Shown piece after piece: positions 52,889 through 61,621 of a DNA stretch of 64,000 nt. The notes below the pieces were generated by a model. It ran no database searches. It was not told where the DNA came from and was given only the letters and a program-made list of their open reading frames with translations. Within the stretch, counting starts at the first letter, position 1. Every line of letters begins with the position of its first letter. The position numbers and the translations under genes are program-made. The DNA is from Cellulomonas sp. APG4 (GTDB lineage Bacteria > Actinomycetota > Actinomycetes > Actinomycetales > Cellulomonadaceae): assembly GCF_009996735.1 (NCBI RefSeq), contig NZ_JAACYI010000009.1:1-64000 (forward strand). The letters are read 5' to 3'.

Positions 52889-53873
52889 ACCGGGCCCCCT
52901 CACGGGGCCCGCGCACCGTGCCGTCGGCCAGCGAGATCGCCTGCTCGGTGCCGTCGGTCGTCACGACCAGCTCGACCTCGGTGCACCCCGTCGGGACGGA
53001 CAGCACGAGGTCCGTGACCACGTCCGAGTCCGTCCTCGTGTCCGCCGGGAGCGGCACCACGCCCACGTCCGCCCCCTCCACCCGGGCGTGCACCGCGACG
53101 TCGACCGCAGCGGCCCCCGGGGCCGGCTCGCTCACGAGGGTGGTGAGCAGGAACTCCCGGCCCTCACCCGCGCGCATCGGGTGCGCGTCCTCGTCGGTGC
53201 GCAGGTAGCTCACGCGGCGGACGCCCGTCACGCCGATCGTGCGGCTCGGCGTCACCAGGCGTCCGGTGAGCTCCACGTACGGCTGGGCGAGGCCGTAGGG
53301 GTCCAGCTCGTAGCCGTTGATCGCGACGTACGGCTGCTCGACGGCGGGCAGGGTCGCGAGCCACGCGTCGTGGTCGTCCACGACGGCGTGCGCACGGCCG
53401 TCGAGCCACGCCTGCAGCCGCGAGCGCCGTGCGGGGTCCGCGAGCGCCGGCGGCGCCGGGGGCACGGTCGAGACGACGACGGCGTAGCGCTCACCGAGGG
53501 CCGTGAGGTCGAAGCCCGGCAGCGGTGGCGGACGGAAGTCGAGCACGCTCAGCAGCACCGTCCCGCCGTCGTCGGTCTCGTAGGCGCAGGGGCGACCGCC
53601 GCCACCGCTCCGGTAGGTCAACCCGACGCCGAACAGGTCGCCGAGCTCGTCCTCCGTGCCGAACGCAGCGGTGCACAGCGCCTCGGCCTCGCCCGGGCCG
53701 GCCTTGCCGAGGGCGTGGAAGTCGATGGGCCCGCTACCCACGGCGGGTTCCACCGCCCGCATCCACGCCCATGCCTGCCCTCCGGCCACGTCCGCCGCGG
53801 CCGTCGGCAGTGCGCCCGGCCCGTCGACCACGCACGCTAGCGCCGGCGGCCTGCGCCGACGGCGCCTGATCAT
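52887..53873 (-). CDS. hypothetical protein with C-terminal beta domain
   Basis: 328 residues from the ATG at 53873, which follows no clear Shine-Dalgarno; the first 30 residues (Arg-rich, then Pro/Ala-rich) may be partly untranslated. Visible features: YRSGGGGRPCAYETDDGG near 100, WLDGRAHAVVDDHDAWLATL near 160, QPYVAINGYELDPYGLAQPY near 190 and a long beta-rich C-terminus (VAVHARVEGADVGVVPLPAD, CTEVELVVTTDGTEQAISLA). No transmembrane helix. I do not recognise the family. Confidence 0.5.
   Translation of the reverse strand: MIRRRRRRPPALACVVDGPGALPTAAADVAGGQAWAWMRAVEPAVGSGPIDFHALGKAGPGEAEALCTAAFGTEDELGDLFGVGLTYRSGGGGRPCAYETDDGGTVLLSVLDFRPPPLPGFDLTALGERYAVVVSTVPPAPPALADPARRSRLQAWLDGRAHAVVDDHDAWLATLPAVEQPYVAINGYELDPYGLAQPYVELTGRLVTPSRTIGVTGVRRVSYLRTDEDAHPMRAGEGREFLLTTLVSEPAPGAAAVDVAVHARVEGADVGVVPLPADTRTDSDVVTDLVLSVPTGCTEVELVVTTDGTEQAISLADGTVRGPREGAR
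52891..52911. terminator. GC-rich hairpin, probable bidirectional terminator
   Basis: Arms CGGGCCCC (52891-52898) and GGGGCCCG (52904-52911) enclose a five-base loop. It lies between the stop of the plus-strand lipoprotein gene (52839) and the 3' end of the convergent gene (52887), overlapping the last codons of the latter. No T-tract on either side. Confidence 0.5.
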
Positions 53874-53960
53874 GCACCGGGCACGCGACGCCGCACCTAG
53901 GCTGACGGTGTGCCGCCTGACGCGGCACCGGTCTGCCCGGACCGTACCGAGGAAGGCATC

Positions 53961-54635
53961 GTGACCACCCAGCTGAGCAAGGACGGCAGCGTCCACGTCA
54001 CCGACGAGCGCATCAACACCGTCTCGCACCTCGCGGCGACGTGCTTCGCGCTCGTGGGCTCGGCGTTGCTGATCTCGCAGGCGGGCGCCCAGGGCGACCC
54101 GTGGAAGATCGTCGGGTTCAGCGTCTACGGCTTCTGCGTGGTCATGCTGTTCGCGTCGAGCACGCTGCACCACGGCCTCGACCGCGGGCCGCGCGTCAAC
54201 GAGGTGCTGCGCACGCTCGACTACGACTCGGTGTTCCTGCTGATCGCCGGCTCGGTGACCCCGCTGGTGCTCGTGCTGTTCCGCAACACCTACGGCACCA
54301 CGGTGCTGAGCGTGGTGTGGGCGATCGCGATCGGCGGGATCGTGCTGCGGTCCCTCGTGCGCGACCTGCCCAAGTACGTGACGAACACGCTGTTCATCGT
54401 GCTCGGCTGGATGCCGGTGCTGCTGGTGGGCGCGGGGGTGGACCTGCCGTTCGGCGCGTACGCGCTCATGGCCGCGGGCGGGCTCGCCTACAGCGCGGGC
54501 TTCGTGATCTTCGTGATCGAGCGCCCCAACCCGGTGCCCGGCGTGCTCGGCTTCCACGAGATCTGGCACGTCATCGTGGTGGTCGCCGCGCTGCTGCACT
54601 ACCTGCTCATGTACTTCTACGTGCTGCCCGCCTGA
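53961..54635 (+). CDS. hemolysin III (HlyIII/TrhA) family membrane protein
   Basis: 224 residues, seven predicted membrane helices (e.g. VSHLAATCFALVGSALLISQ, FSVYGFCVVMLFASSTLHHG, NTLFIVLGWMPVLLVGAGVD). The conserved zinc-ligand-like residues are SSTLHHG in helix two and FHEIWHVIVV near the C-terminus, typical of the PAQR/HlyIII superfamily. The family is linked to membrane energetics and lipid homeostasis, not reliably to haemolysis. GTG at 53961 follows GGAAGG. Divergent from the hypothetical gene at 52887-53873. Confidence 0.88.
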   Translation: MTTQLSKDGSVHVTDERINTVSHLAATCFALVGSALLISQAGAQGDPWKIVGFSVYGFCVVMLFASSTLHHGLDRGPRVNEVLRTLDYDSVFLLIAGSVTPLVLVLFRNTYGTTVLSVVWAIAIGGIVLRSLVRDLPKYVTNTLFIVLGWMPVLLVGAGVDLPFGAYALMAAGGLAYSAGFVIFVIERPNPVPGVLGFHEIWHVIVVVAALLHYLLMYFYVLPA

Positions 54636-55009
54636 ACGTCGTCGGGCACGCCGTCCACCACGCGCGAGCCCTGGTGGAAGCGCAGGCGCCACCCCGCCTC
54701 CGCGTCCCGCACCCACAGCGAGCTGCGCATCGACGCGATACCCCCGGCCGCGACGCGGTAGGTCACCAGCACGACGTCGTCCGCGAGCGCGACGGCCTCG
54801 AGCCCCTCGGGCTCACCGAACAGGCCCGGGTCGCCCGCGAGCATCGCGACGAGCTCGGCGTGGTGGCCCACCTGCCCCGACGGCCCGAACTCCACGACGT
54901 CCGGGTGCAGCAGCCCCTCGACGTCCTCGGGCGTGCGCGCGGCCGGGTGCAGCACCATGCGCTCGCGCCGGACGACCTGGTCCAGCTCCTCGTCCCCCAT
55001 GGGGACCAT
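54617..55009 (-). CDS. NTF2-like / DUF4440-type protein
   Basis: 130 residues. A cone-shaped NTF2-like fold is suggested by MVLHPAARTPEDVEGLLHPD, VVEFGPSGQVGHHAELVAML, VVLVTYRVAAGG and SSLWVRDAEAGWRLRFHQGS, in the usual order. Such proteins are often small ligand-binding or uncharacterised enzymes. ATG at 55009 or 55000. Its 3' end overlaps the convergent HlyIII gene by 19 bases. Confidence 0.75.
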   Translation of the reverse strand: MVPMGDEELDQVVRRERMVLHPAARTPEDVEGLLHPDVVEFGPSGQVGHHAELVAMLAGDPGLFGEPEGLEAVALADDVVLVTYRVAAGGIASMRSSLWVRDAEAGWRLRFHQGSRVVDGVPDDVQAGST

Positions 55010-55040
55010 CCTGACGCAGCGGCTCAGGCCGTGCCGCGCC

Positions 55041-55466
55041 TCAGAAGAGGAAGAGCTTGAAGAACGCCGTGCCGAGGGTCCCGAGGATCGCGAGGACCAG
55101 GCCCCAGACGGCCTTCGTCCGGCCGATCGCGCCGAAGCCCGAGCGCTCGAGCTGACCGGCCCGCGAGAGGCCGACGATCGACAGGATCAGCGCCGGCACC
55201 GAGACCAGCAGGAAGCTGTTGACGACCATGCAGATGATCCCGAGCACCATGCCCGCGGTCGCGGCGCTGTTCCTCGGCGGTGCGTAGCCGTAGGGACCGG
55301 GCGGCGGCACGATCGGCGCGCCGCAGGGACCGGGGACCATCGGCAGCTGCGCAGGGACCTGCCGCGTCGCGTGGTCCCACGCCCCACCGTTCCACCAGCG
55401 CTCGATCGGCGCGCCGCTCGGATCCGGGTACCAGCCGGGCGGGGTGACGGTGGGTCCGACGGACAC
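55041..55466 (-). CDS. DUF2510/DUF4190-type small membrane protein
   Basis: 141 residues. The N-terminal PPGWYPDPSG and IERWWNGGAWDHATR are the signature of DUF2510. After a Pro-rich linker there are two membrane helices (MVLGIICMVVNSFLLVSVPA, AVWGLVLAILGTLGTAFFKL) with GLSRAGQLERSGFGAIGRTK between them, a DUF4190-type tail. The GTG at 55466 follows GAGGAGGAACCCC. Unknown function; single gene. Confidence 0.8.
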   Translation of the reverse strand: MSVGPTVTPPGWYPDPSGAPIERWWNGGAWDHATRQVPAQLPMVPGPCGAPIVPPPGPYGYAPPRNSAATAGMVLGIICMVVNSFLLVSVPALILSIVGLSRAGQLERSGFGAIGRTKAVWGLVLAILGTLGTAFFKLFLF

Positions 55467-55749
55467 GGGGTTCCTCCTCGCCGCGCCGGGCCGGCCGGCG
55501 CCGTTGGCACCGGCGGGCAGCCGGGCCGGGCCCGGGTCGACCAGGCTCACCGGGGGTATCGGCGGCCGCACCCACCTTCTGAAGCCGCCCCCGCACGCCG
55601 TCGTCGGCGGCCGCGTGCGTCACCCGGTCCCAAGGTCCCCACCAGGCGATCGAAACGGTTCGTACGCTCGAGCCAGCCCGACGGCGGGCGGCCCCCACCC
55701 CCGGCCGACGGGCTCCGACCACCCGTCTGACCTGTGGAGATGCTGCACC
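55467..55749. other. intergenic region between divergent genes
   Basis: No gene supported in these 283 bases between the DUF2510 gene and the flavin oxidoreductase gene. It should hold two divergent promoters; I could not assign their boxes. Confidence 0.35.
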
Positions 55750-56883
55750 GTGGACCTCGAGACCCTCCTTGCCCCCTACACCCTGCCCAGTGGCGTCGTC
55801 CTGCGTGACCGCCTGGTGATGGCCCCCATGGTCGCCCAGGGATCCGACCCGGCGACGGGCCACGTCACCGACGAGGACGTCGCGTACTTCGCGCGGCGCA
55901 GCCGGGTCGCGGGCACGATCATCACGGCCGCGGCGTTCGTCGAGCGCGCGGGCCGCGGGTTCGAGCGGCAGATCTCGATCTCGGACGACTCCGACGTCAC
56001 GGGCCTGCACCGCCTCGCCTCGGCGATCACGTCCGACGGCGCCCGCGCGATCGTGCAGCTGTACCACGGTGGTCGCGAGGCGCACCCCGCCGCGGCCGAG
56101 CTGGGCCGGGCCGTCGCACCGAGCACGATCGAGTTCCCGTGGCTGCCGTACGTGCCGCAGGAGATGACCGAGGCGGAGATCCGGGCGACGATCACGGCGT
56201 TCGGCGAGGCCACGCGCCGCGCCATCGAGGCCGGGTTCGACGGCGTCGAGATCCACGGCGCCAACCACTACCTGCTCCAGCAGTTCTTCTCGACGTTCTC
56301 CAACCACCGCACCGACGCGTGGGGCGGCGACCTCGAGCGGCGGATGGCGTTCCCGCTCGCCGTCGTGGACGAGGTCCAGCGCGTCGCGGCGACGGCGGGG
56401 CGGCCGTTCGTCGTCGGGTACCGGCTGTGCGCGGACGAGGTGCACGGCGAGACCGTCGGCTACACGGTCGAGGACACCGCAGTGCTCGCCGACCGGCTGG
56501 CCGCGCGCGGCGTCGACTACGTGCACGTCTCGCTGTTCACCGGCTACACGACGGCGCCCGAGGGCTCGGAGCGCAGCCACGGGCAGATCCTGCGCGACGT
56601 GGTCGCCGGCCGCTGCCCGCTGATCATCGTCTCCGAGGTGTTCACGCAGCACGACGCCGTGCGTGCGCTGGAGCACGGCGACCTGGTGGCGATCGGCCGC
56701 GCCGCGCTCGTCGAGCCCGAGTTCGCCGCCAAGCTCGCCGCGGGCCGCGCGGACGAGGTCGCGACCACCGTGAAGGGCCGCAAGGACGACGTCGTGCTTC
56801 CGGCCGGCCTGGTCGAGTGGTACCGCACCACGGGCAAGGGCCTCCTCCCGCCGCTCGAGGGCATCGACGAGCTCGAGGGCTGA
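55750..56883 (+). CDS. NADH:flavin oxidoreductase (Old Yellow Enzyme family)
   Basis: 377 residues, an FMN-binding TIM barrel. Key segments are LRDRLVMAPMVAQGSDPATG (N-terminal barrel strand), AIVQLYHGGREAHPAA (HxGR-like), GFDGVEIHGANHYLLQQFFS with TFSNHRTDAWGG, and VAIGRAALVEPEFAAKLAAG (phosphate-binding end). Start at GTG 55750, with GGAG about ten bases upstream. It reduces activated alkenes or related electrophiles using NAD(P)H; substrate unknown. No partner gene adjacent, and a strong terminator follows. Confidence 0.9.
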   Translation: MDLETLLAPYTLPSGVVLRDRLVMAPMVAQGSDPATGHVTDEDVAYFARRSRVAGTIITAAAFVERAGRGFERQISISDDSDVTGLHRLASAITSDGARAIVQLYHGGREAHPAAAELGRAVAPSTIEFPWLPYVPQEMTEAEIRATITAFGEATRRAIEAGFDGVEIHGANHYLLQQFFSTFSNHRTDAWGGDLERRMAFPLAVVDEVQRVAATAGRPFVVGYRLCADEVHGETVGYTVEDTAVLADRLAARGVDYVHVSLFTGYTTAPEGSERSHGQILRDVVAGRCPLIIVSEVFTQHDAVRALEHGDLVAIGRAALVEPEFAAKLAAGRADEVATTVKGRKDDVVLPAGLVEWYRTTGKGLLPPLEGIDELEG

Positions 56884-56890
56884 CTGCCCG

Positions 56891-56938
56891 ACGACGACGC
56901 CCCGCCCCCTCACGTGCGAGGGGGCGGGGCGTCGTCGT
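56891..56938. terminator. very strong bidirectional terminator hairpin
   Basis: Perfect 21-base arms (56891-56911 and 56918-56938) around a six-base ACGTGC loop, very G+C-rich, eight bases after the oxidoreductase stop and 45 bases after the stop of the minus-strand gene at 56983. It should terminate both convergent units. Confidence 0.85.
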
Positions 56939-56982
56939 GCAGGGGAGCTCGCCGTCAGGCGTGGGCGCCACGAGGTCCCGGC

Positions 56983-57276
56983 TCAGCCGTGTCGGGCTCC
57001 ACGCACCTTCGTGTGGTTCGACGTGCGCATCGAGGCGTTCGAGACGCCCTTGAGCGAGTGGTTGAACTCGTCGCGGCTCTTCAGGTCGAGCACCTCGGCG
57101 CGGGTCTCGGTCTCGTGCTTGTGGCGCTTGTCCGAGTTGCGGTACCGCAGCCGCACCAGGCCGTAGAAGAGGAACCCGGACAGCAGGAACACCAGGCCGA
57201 GGTAGCTCGACTCGGAGTCCGACCCGCTCGAGGCGAGGACCACCGGGGTCGCGATCAGCAGCGTGCTCAGGTCCAT
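56983..57276 (-). CDS. small membrane protein of the SPFH/zinc-ribbon operon
   Basis: 97 residues. MDLSTLLIATPVVLASSG is followed by a membrane helix SSYLGLVFLLSGFLFYGLVR, then a basic tail (RYRNSDKRHKHETETRAEVL). It starts two bases after the stop of the zinc-ribbon gene, so it is co-translated. It may correspond to the small third protein (ydjH-like) of Bacillus ydjGHI-type operons, by position only. Confidence 0.65.
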   Translation of the reverse strand: MDLSTLLIATPVVLASSGSDSESSYLGLVFLLSGFLFYGLVRLRYRNSDKRHKHETETRAEVLDLKSRDEFNHSLKGVSNASMRTSNHTKVRGARHG

Positions 57277-57278
57277 GG

Positions 57279-58505
57279 TCAGCCACCTACCAGCATGATG
57301 AGGACCCCCACGACCGTGCCGATCGCCTGGACGACCGCCGAGACCGCCAGCAGCCGGGGCCGGTTGATCGGCACGCTGCCCATGGTCTCGCCGGTGCGGG
57401 CGTTGACCGCCACGTAGTGCAGGAACGAGCCCTTGGACGTGGTCTGGTGGTAGCTGTACAGCCACACCGGCAGGTACGCCGCGACCCACCGCTGGCCGAC
57501 GACGTCGACCTGCTCGTGGTCCCAGCGCACCCCGCGGTCGTAGAAGCCCAGCGTCCGGGCCGCCCGGTTCCGGGCGATGTCGCCGATCTGCACGTGGGCG
57601 ATCGGTGCCAGGTCGTCGACGTTGCTGTCGCGCCGCTCCGAGGCGAACCCCGCGAGGTAGTTCGCGTCGTACCGGACGGCGTTCTCGACGTCGAACGGCA
57701 TGATCGAGTTGATGATGTTGTTCGCGCTCGTCGAGCTGCGCTCGAGGCGCTCGCTCGAGGACTCGACGGTCAGGTCGTCCACGTGCAGGTCGAACTCGCG
57801 GGCCACGTCGTAGACGTCGGCGTCGAAGAGCACCTGCTCCTTGTCGCCCTTCTTCACCGTGTACGAGCGGGTCTTGTGCTCCCCCTGCCCGACGAACGTC
57901 GCGTGCGCGTTGACGTCGACCACCATGTACGGCAGGTACACGCCCATCACGTTCTCAGGGTTGAACTCCGCCTTGAACGTGGGGTGGGCGAAGAAGGTGC
58001 GCTTGGAGACGAACTCGCCGATCTTCGCGACCGCCGCCTCCTTGGGCAGGCGGAAGGGCAGCACGACGTCGGGCACCGCGCCGTTGGGCACCTGCTGGTT
58101 CATCGACAGGGTGTTGCGGCACCAGTGGCAGCGCGCCTGCGTGCTGTGGGCCGTGTCGATGACCACCTCGGCGCCGCACGCGGTGCACTTGAAGGTCACG
58201 ACGACGTCCGTGGACGGGATGATGTCCTCCGACCCGGACCCCATGACCACGCCGGACAGGCCGCCGATGTCACCGTCGAGGCCGAGGCTCGCGAGCGTCA
58301 CGTCGCTCTGCCACTCGAAGCGGCAGTAGCCGCACCGCAGCCCCCCGGTGGCGGCGTTCAGCGAGATCTCCGTCGCCCCGCACCGCAGGCACTTGACCAG
58401 GCCGTCCGTCGCACCCACGTCGGTCCGCACGACCTGTGGCGCCGGCGGGCCGGCGGGCACGGGTGCCGACGTGGGCGGTGGCGTCGCTCCGTCGAGGTGG
58501 TCCAC
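57279..58505 (-). CDS. zinc-ribbon membrane protein, YdjG-like
   Basis: 408 residues. Two Cys-pair zinc ribbons are visible: VKCLRCGATEISLNAA with LRCGYCRFEW near 38-65, and VTFKCTACGAEVV with ARCHWCRNTLSMNQ near 100-130. The middle region (PFRLPKEAAVAKIGEFVSKR, VYLPYMVVDVNAHATFVGQG) and YLPVWLYSYHQT are typical of the YdjG-type family, and the last 25 residues form a membrane helix (LLAVSAVVQAIGTVVGVLIM). The GTG at 58505 follows AGGGGG. It probably works with the SPFH protein encoded eight bases upstream. Confidence 0.8.
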   Translation of the reverse strand: MDHLDGATPPPTSAPVPAGPPAPQVVRTDVGATDGLVKCLRCGATEISLNAATGGLRCGYCRFEWQSDVTLASLGLDGDIGGLSGVVMGSGSEDIIPSTDVVVTFKCTACGAEVVIDTAHSTQARCHWCRNTLSMNQQVPNGAVPDVVLPFRLPKEAAVAKIGEFVSKRTFFAHPTFKAEFNPENVMGVYLPYMVVDVNAHATFVGQGEHKTRSYTVKKGDKEQVLFDADVYDVAREFDLHVDDLTVESSSERLERSSTSANNIINSIMPFDVENAVRYDANYLAGFASERRDSNVDDLAPIAHVQIGDIARNRAARTLGFYDRGVRWDHEQVDVVGQRWVAAYLPVWLYSYHQTTSKGSFLHYVAVNARTGETMGSVPINRPRLLAVSAVVQAIGTVVGVLIMLVGG

Positions 58506-58513
58506 CGGTCCCC

Positions 58514-59746
58514 CTACAGCCCGAGGACCTTGTTCTTGGCCGCGTCGAAGTCGGCCTGGGTGATCAGCCCCTGGTCGAGCATCGCCTTGAACTGGGCCAG
58601 CTTGGCCACCGGGTCCTCCGCGGCCGCTGCCGGGGCCGCGGGTGCCTGGGGGGCCGGCTCCTGGGGTGCGGGGGCCGTGGTCTGCTGGTTCGGCGGCTGC
58701 ACGTGCGGCTGCTGCAGCCCGCTCGCGGCCCCCGCCGTCGCGTTCACGCCCATGCCGAGGAAGGCCATGTTGGCCCCACCACCGGCACCGCCCGGGTTCT
58801 CCCCGGCGGCCTGGAAGCCGCGTGCGGCCGCCTGCTGCATGAACGAGTTGCCGCGCGCCCCGCCCAGGGCGTCGGCCTTCTTGACGTCGGACAGCAGGGC
58901 CCGCGTGTCCTCGTCGTACTCGATGGCCTGCAGCGCGACCTTGACGATCGTCAGACCACGCCCGGTGGTCCAGGCGTAGCCGTCCTCGACCGCCTGGGAC
59001 AGCGACTGGGCGAACCCGATCGCGTCGCCCTGGATGCGGGCGATGCGGTTCCCCTTGCTCGGGTCGTTGGTGTAGTTCGAGAAGGCGGCCGAGAGCGAGC
59101 CGACCACCTCGTTGAACAGCTGGCTCGCGGCGTCGTTGTCCAGGTCGGAGAAGTCGAACACCCGCGGCGTCGCGCCCAGGTAGGTGAGGGGGACGAACTG
59201 CTTCACGAGCAGGATCGGGTCCACGATGCGGAGCGAGTACGAGCCTCGCGTGATCGCGCCCACCTGCGCGCCCAGGTAGGCGTCGTCCCAGTAGATCTCC
59301 GACTGGGTGCCGAACCGGTTGTTCGGGATCTCCTTGAGGTTGACGTAGAACGCAAGCTGCTGCGAGCCGGGCCGCCCACCGAACTTGAAGCGCTCCCACG
59401 ACGTCGTCACCGTGGGGCTGAGGATGCCGTCGCCAGCGAAGAACGACTGCGAGTTCTGGTCCTCGGACGTGAAGATGAAGCCGCCGGGCTCGCCGACGAA
59501 TCCCGTGAGCTGCCCGTCCTGGAACGTCACGAGGCCGTAGCCCTCGGGCACCACGATGCGGCTGCCGTTGGTGATGATGTGCTCGGACGCCTGGGTGTTG
59601 GCACCGCGACCGGCGTTCTGCCCCTGGGCCACGGCCGGGAAGATCGCGGCGGTCGGCGCCAGGTGCGCCGGCGGGGCCAGGAAGTCCTTCCACTGGTCGG
59701 CGAGCATGCCGCCGACAGCACCGGAGAATGCCTTGATGAATCCCAC
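58514..59746 (-). CDS. SPFH-domain protein with C-terminal SHOCT domain, YdjI-like
   Basis: 410 residues. The N-terminus MGFIKAFSGAVGGMLADQWK precedes a SPFH/band-7-like domain (IVVPEGYGLVTFQDGQLTGF near 64, AFYVNLKEIPNNRFGTQSEI near 130, RGSYSLRIVDPILLVKQFV). A Pro/Gln/Ala-rich linker is followed by a SHOCT domain (KLAQFKAMLDQGLITQADFD). Family members are membrane-scaffold proteins. It is first of three genes (SPFH, zinc ribbon, small membrane protein). Confidence 0.82.
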   Translation of the reverse strand: MGFIKAFSGAVGGMLADQWKDFLAPPAHLAPTAAIFPAVAQGQNAGRGANTQASEHIITNGSRIVVPEGYGLVTFQDGQLTGFVGEPGGFIFTSEDQNSQSFFAGDGILSPTVTTSWERFKFGGRPGSQQLAFYVNLKEIPNNRFGTQSEIYWDDAYLGAQVGAITRGSYSLRIVDPILLVKQFVPLTYLGATPRVFDFSDLDNDAASQLFNEVVGSLSAAFSNYTNDPSKGNRIARIQGDAIGFAQSLSQAVEDGYAWTTGRGLTIVKVALQAIEYDEDTRALLSDVKKADALGGARGNSFMQQAAARGFQAAGENPGGAGGGANMAFLGMGVNATAGAASGLQQPHVQPPNQQTTAPAPQEPAPQAPAAPAAAAEDPVAKLAQFKAMLDQGLITQADFDAAKNKVLGL

Positions 59747-59884
59747 GGGACGTCCTTCGCTCGACCGGTCAGGCAGCTGCGATCACGCGACGACGGCGTG
59801 ACCCGGCGAAACCCTATCGGCGCGACACCAGGACCCGGGGACGAACCGACACGAACGGCGTAAGGCCCCGGCTACGCTCGCGGC

Positions 59885-60760
59885 GTGAGCACGAGCGTCC
59901 TGCGCCTGACCGCGTTCGCCGCCGGCCCGTCGGGCGGCAACCCCGCGGGGGTGGTGCTCGACGCGAGCGACCTCACCGACGCGCAGATGCAGCGGATCGC
60001 CACCCGGGTGGGCTACGCCGAGACCGCGTTCGTGGTGCGCCCGCCCGCACCCGGGCCCGACGGCGTGCGCGCGGGCCTGCGGTACTTCTCGCCGTCCGCC
60101 GAGGTGCCGTTCTGCGGTCACGCGACGATCGCGACCGCCGTCGCCCTCGCCTGGCGCGACGGCGTGGGCACCACGGTCTTCGAGACCCCGGCCGGCCCCT
60201 TCGAGGTTCGTACCGCACGCGCCGACGACGGCGTGGTGACGGCCTCGTTCACGAGCGCCGAGCCCCGCGTGGAGCTGCTGCCCGACCACGTGCTCGCACG
60301 GCTGCTGGACGTCGTCGGGCTGGCGCCCGAGCAGCTGCACCCCGCGTACCCGCCGCGCGCGGCGTACGCGGGCAACGTGCACCCGGTGCTGGTGGTCGCG
60401 GACGTCGCGGCGCTCGACGGCGTGCGGTTCGACCCGGCCGAGCTGCGCGCGTTCATGGACACGCAGGGCTGGGCGGCGACCGTGACGATCGCCCATCCGC
60501 GCGACGCGGGGACCTTCGAGGCCCGCAACCCGTTCCCGGTGGGCACGCTCGACGAGGACCCGGCCACCGGCTCGGCGGCCGCGGCCCTGGGCGGGTACCT
60601 GCGTGAGCTCGGGCTCGTCGAACCGCCCGTGCGTGTGCTCGTCCACCAGGGCCGCCACGTCGGGCGGCCGAGCCTGCTCGCCGTCGACGTGCCCGCGACC
60701 GGCGGGATCATGGTGACCGGCACGGCGACGCCCGTCGACCCGCACGCCTCGACGCGCTAG
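59885..60760 (+). CDS. PhzF-family isomerase-like protein
   Basis: 291 residues. The PhzF/DapF-like fold is shown by LTAFAAGPSGGNPAGVVLDA, the catalytic-Glu motif GYAETAFVVR near 43, FSPSAEVPFCGHATIATAVA, and DEDPATGSAAAALGGYLREL near 218. PhzF-type enzymes catalyse proton-transfer isomerisations; most chromosomal copies have unknown substrates. The GTG at 59885 is the only reasonable start; no clear Shine-Dalgarno, so it may be leaderless. Confidence 0.88.
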   Translation: MSTSVLRLTAFAAGPSGGNPAGVVLDASDLTDAQMQRIATRVGYAETAFVVRPPAPGPDGVRAGLRYFSPSAEVPFCGHATIATAVALAWRDGVGTTVFETPAGPFEVRTARADDGVVTASFTSAEPRVELLPDHVLARLLDVVGLAPEQLHPAYPPRAAYAGNVHPVLVVADVAALDGVRFDPAELRAFMDTQGWAATVTIAHPRDAGTFEARNPFPVGTLDEDPATGSAAAALGGYLRELGLVEPPVRVLVHQGRHVGRPSLLAVDVPATGGIMVTGTATPVDPHASTR

Positions 60761-60844
60761 GGGAGACGTGCTCGACCTGCTCCTGGGCCTCCTCGCCGTG
60801 ATCGTCGAGGCGCCGAGAGCCCCCCGGCCGGCTCGGCCTCCGGA

Positions 60845-61621
60845 TCAGGCGTCGAGCTCGACCACCATGCCCGGCACGGCGAGCTCGACCGGGCCCGCGA
60901 ACGCGCGCCGGGCCTCCGCGAGGATCTCCGGGCCGTCGTCGGGATCGGCGAGGTGCGTGACGACCAGCCGCCCGACGCCGGCCTCGGCCGCGAGCTCGCC
61001 CACCGTGCGACCCGTGAGGTGGCCGTGCTCGCTCACGTCGATCCCCGCGGCGTCGCGGTAGGTCGCCTCGGCGAGCAGCACCTGCGCCCCGCGGCACGCC
61101 TCGACCAGCTCGGCGGACATCCCGGTGTCCGCCGTGTAGGCGAGGCCGAGGTCCGGGAACCGCATGGTCAGGGTGGGCACGGGGTGCACGGCCCGCGTGG
61201 TCGCGAGCGTCGTCCCGTCCACCACCACCGTCGCTCCCGGCTCGACCTCGGTGAGCGCGTAGCCCCCCGTGAACGGGTGCGCGAGATCGGGCAGCGTCGG
61301 GATGCCGTACACCGCGTCGAGGCCCTCGAGCTTGCGGCCGAACCCCGTGGGCGCCCACAGGGGCAGCGCGGGGAGCCGCTCGGGGAACCCCCGCCGGTAG
61401 CCGAGCGCCACCAGGTCCGCGCTGTGGTCGGCGTGCTCGTGCGAGATCACCACGCCCGTCAGGCGGCCCAGCAGGTCGCGCGACGCGAGCTCGGCCACCA
61501 CCCCCGGGCCGCAGTCGACGAGCGTCGCGCCGCCGTCGTGCTCGAGCAGGTACCCCACCGCGGCACCGAGCGACGTCGGCGCGCACGCCGAGGCCCCGAG
61601 CACCGTGAGCCGCGCGCTCAT
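60845..61621 (-). CDS. MBL-fold metallo-hydrolase
   Basis: 258 residues. It has VDCGPGVVAELASRDLLG, the metal-binding VVISHEHADHSADLVALG near 59 and further ligands in LAYTADTGMSAELVEACR (Asp) and VSEHGHLTGRTVGELAAEAG (His). This arrangement is of the RNase Z/PhnP-like subgroup. Its ATG overlaps the ABC ATPase stop (ATGA), so it belongs to the importer operon, possibly acting on the imported compound; if that is a phosphonate ester, a PhnP-like role would fit, but that is speculative. Confidence 0.85.
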   Translation of the reverse strand: MSARLTVLGASACAPTSLGAAVGYLLEHDGGATLVDCGPGVVAELASRDLLGRLTGVVISHEHADHSADLVALGYRRGFPERLPALPLWAPTGFGRKLEGLDAVYGIPTLPDLAHPFTGGYALTEVEPGATVVVDGTTLATTRAVHPVPTLTMRFPDLGLAYTADTGMSAELVEACRGAQVLLAEATYRDAAGIDVSEHGHLTGRTVGELAAEAGVGRLVVTHLADPDDGPEILAEARRAFAGPVELAVPGMVVELDA

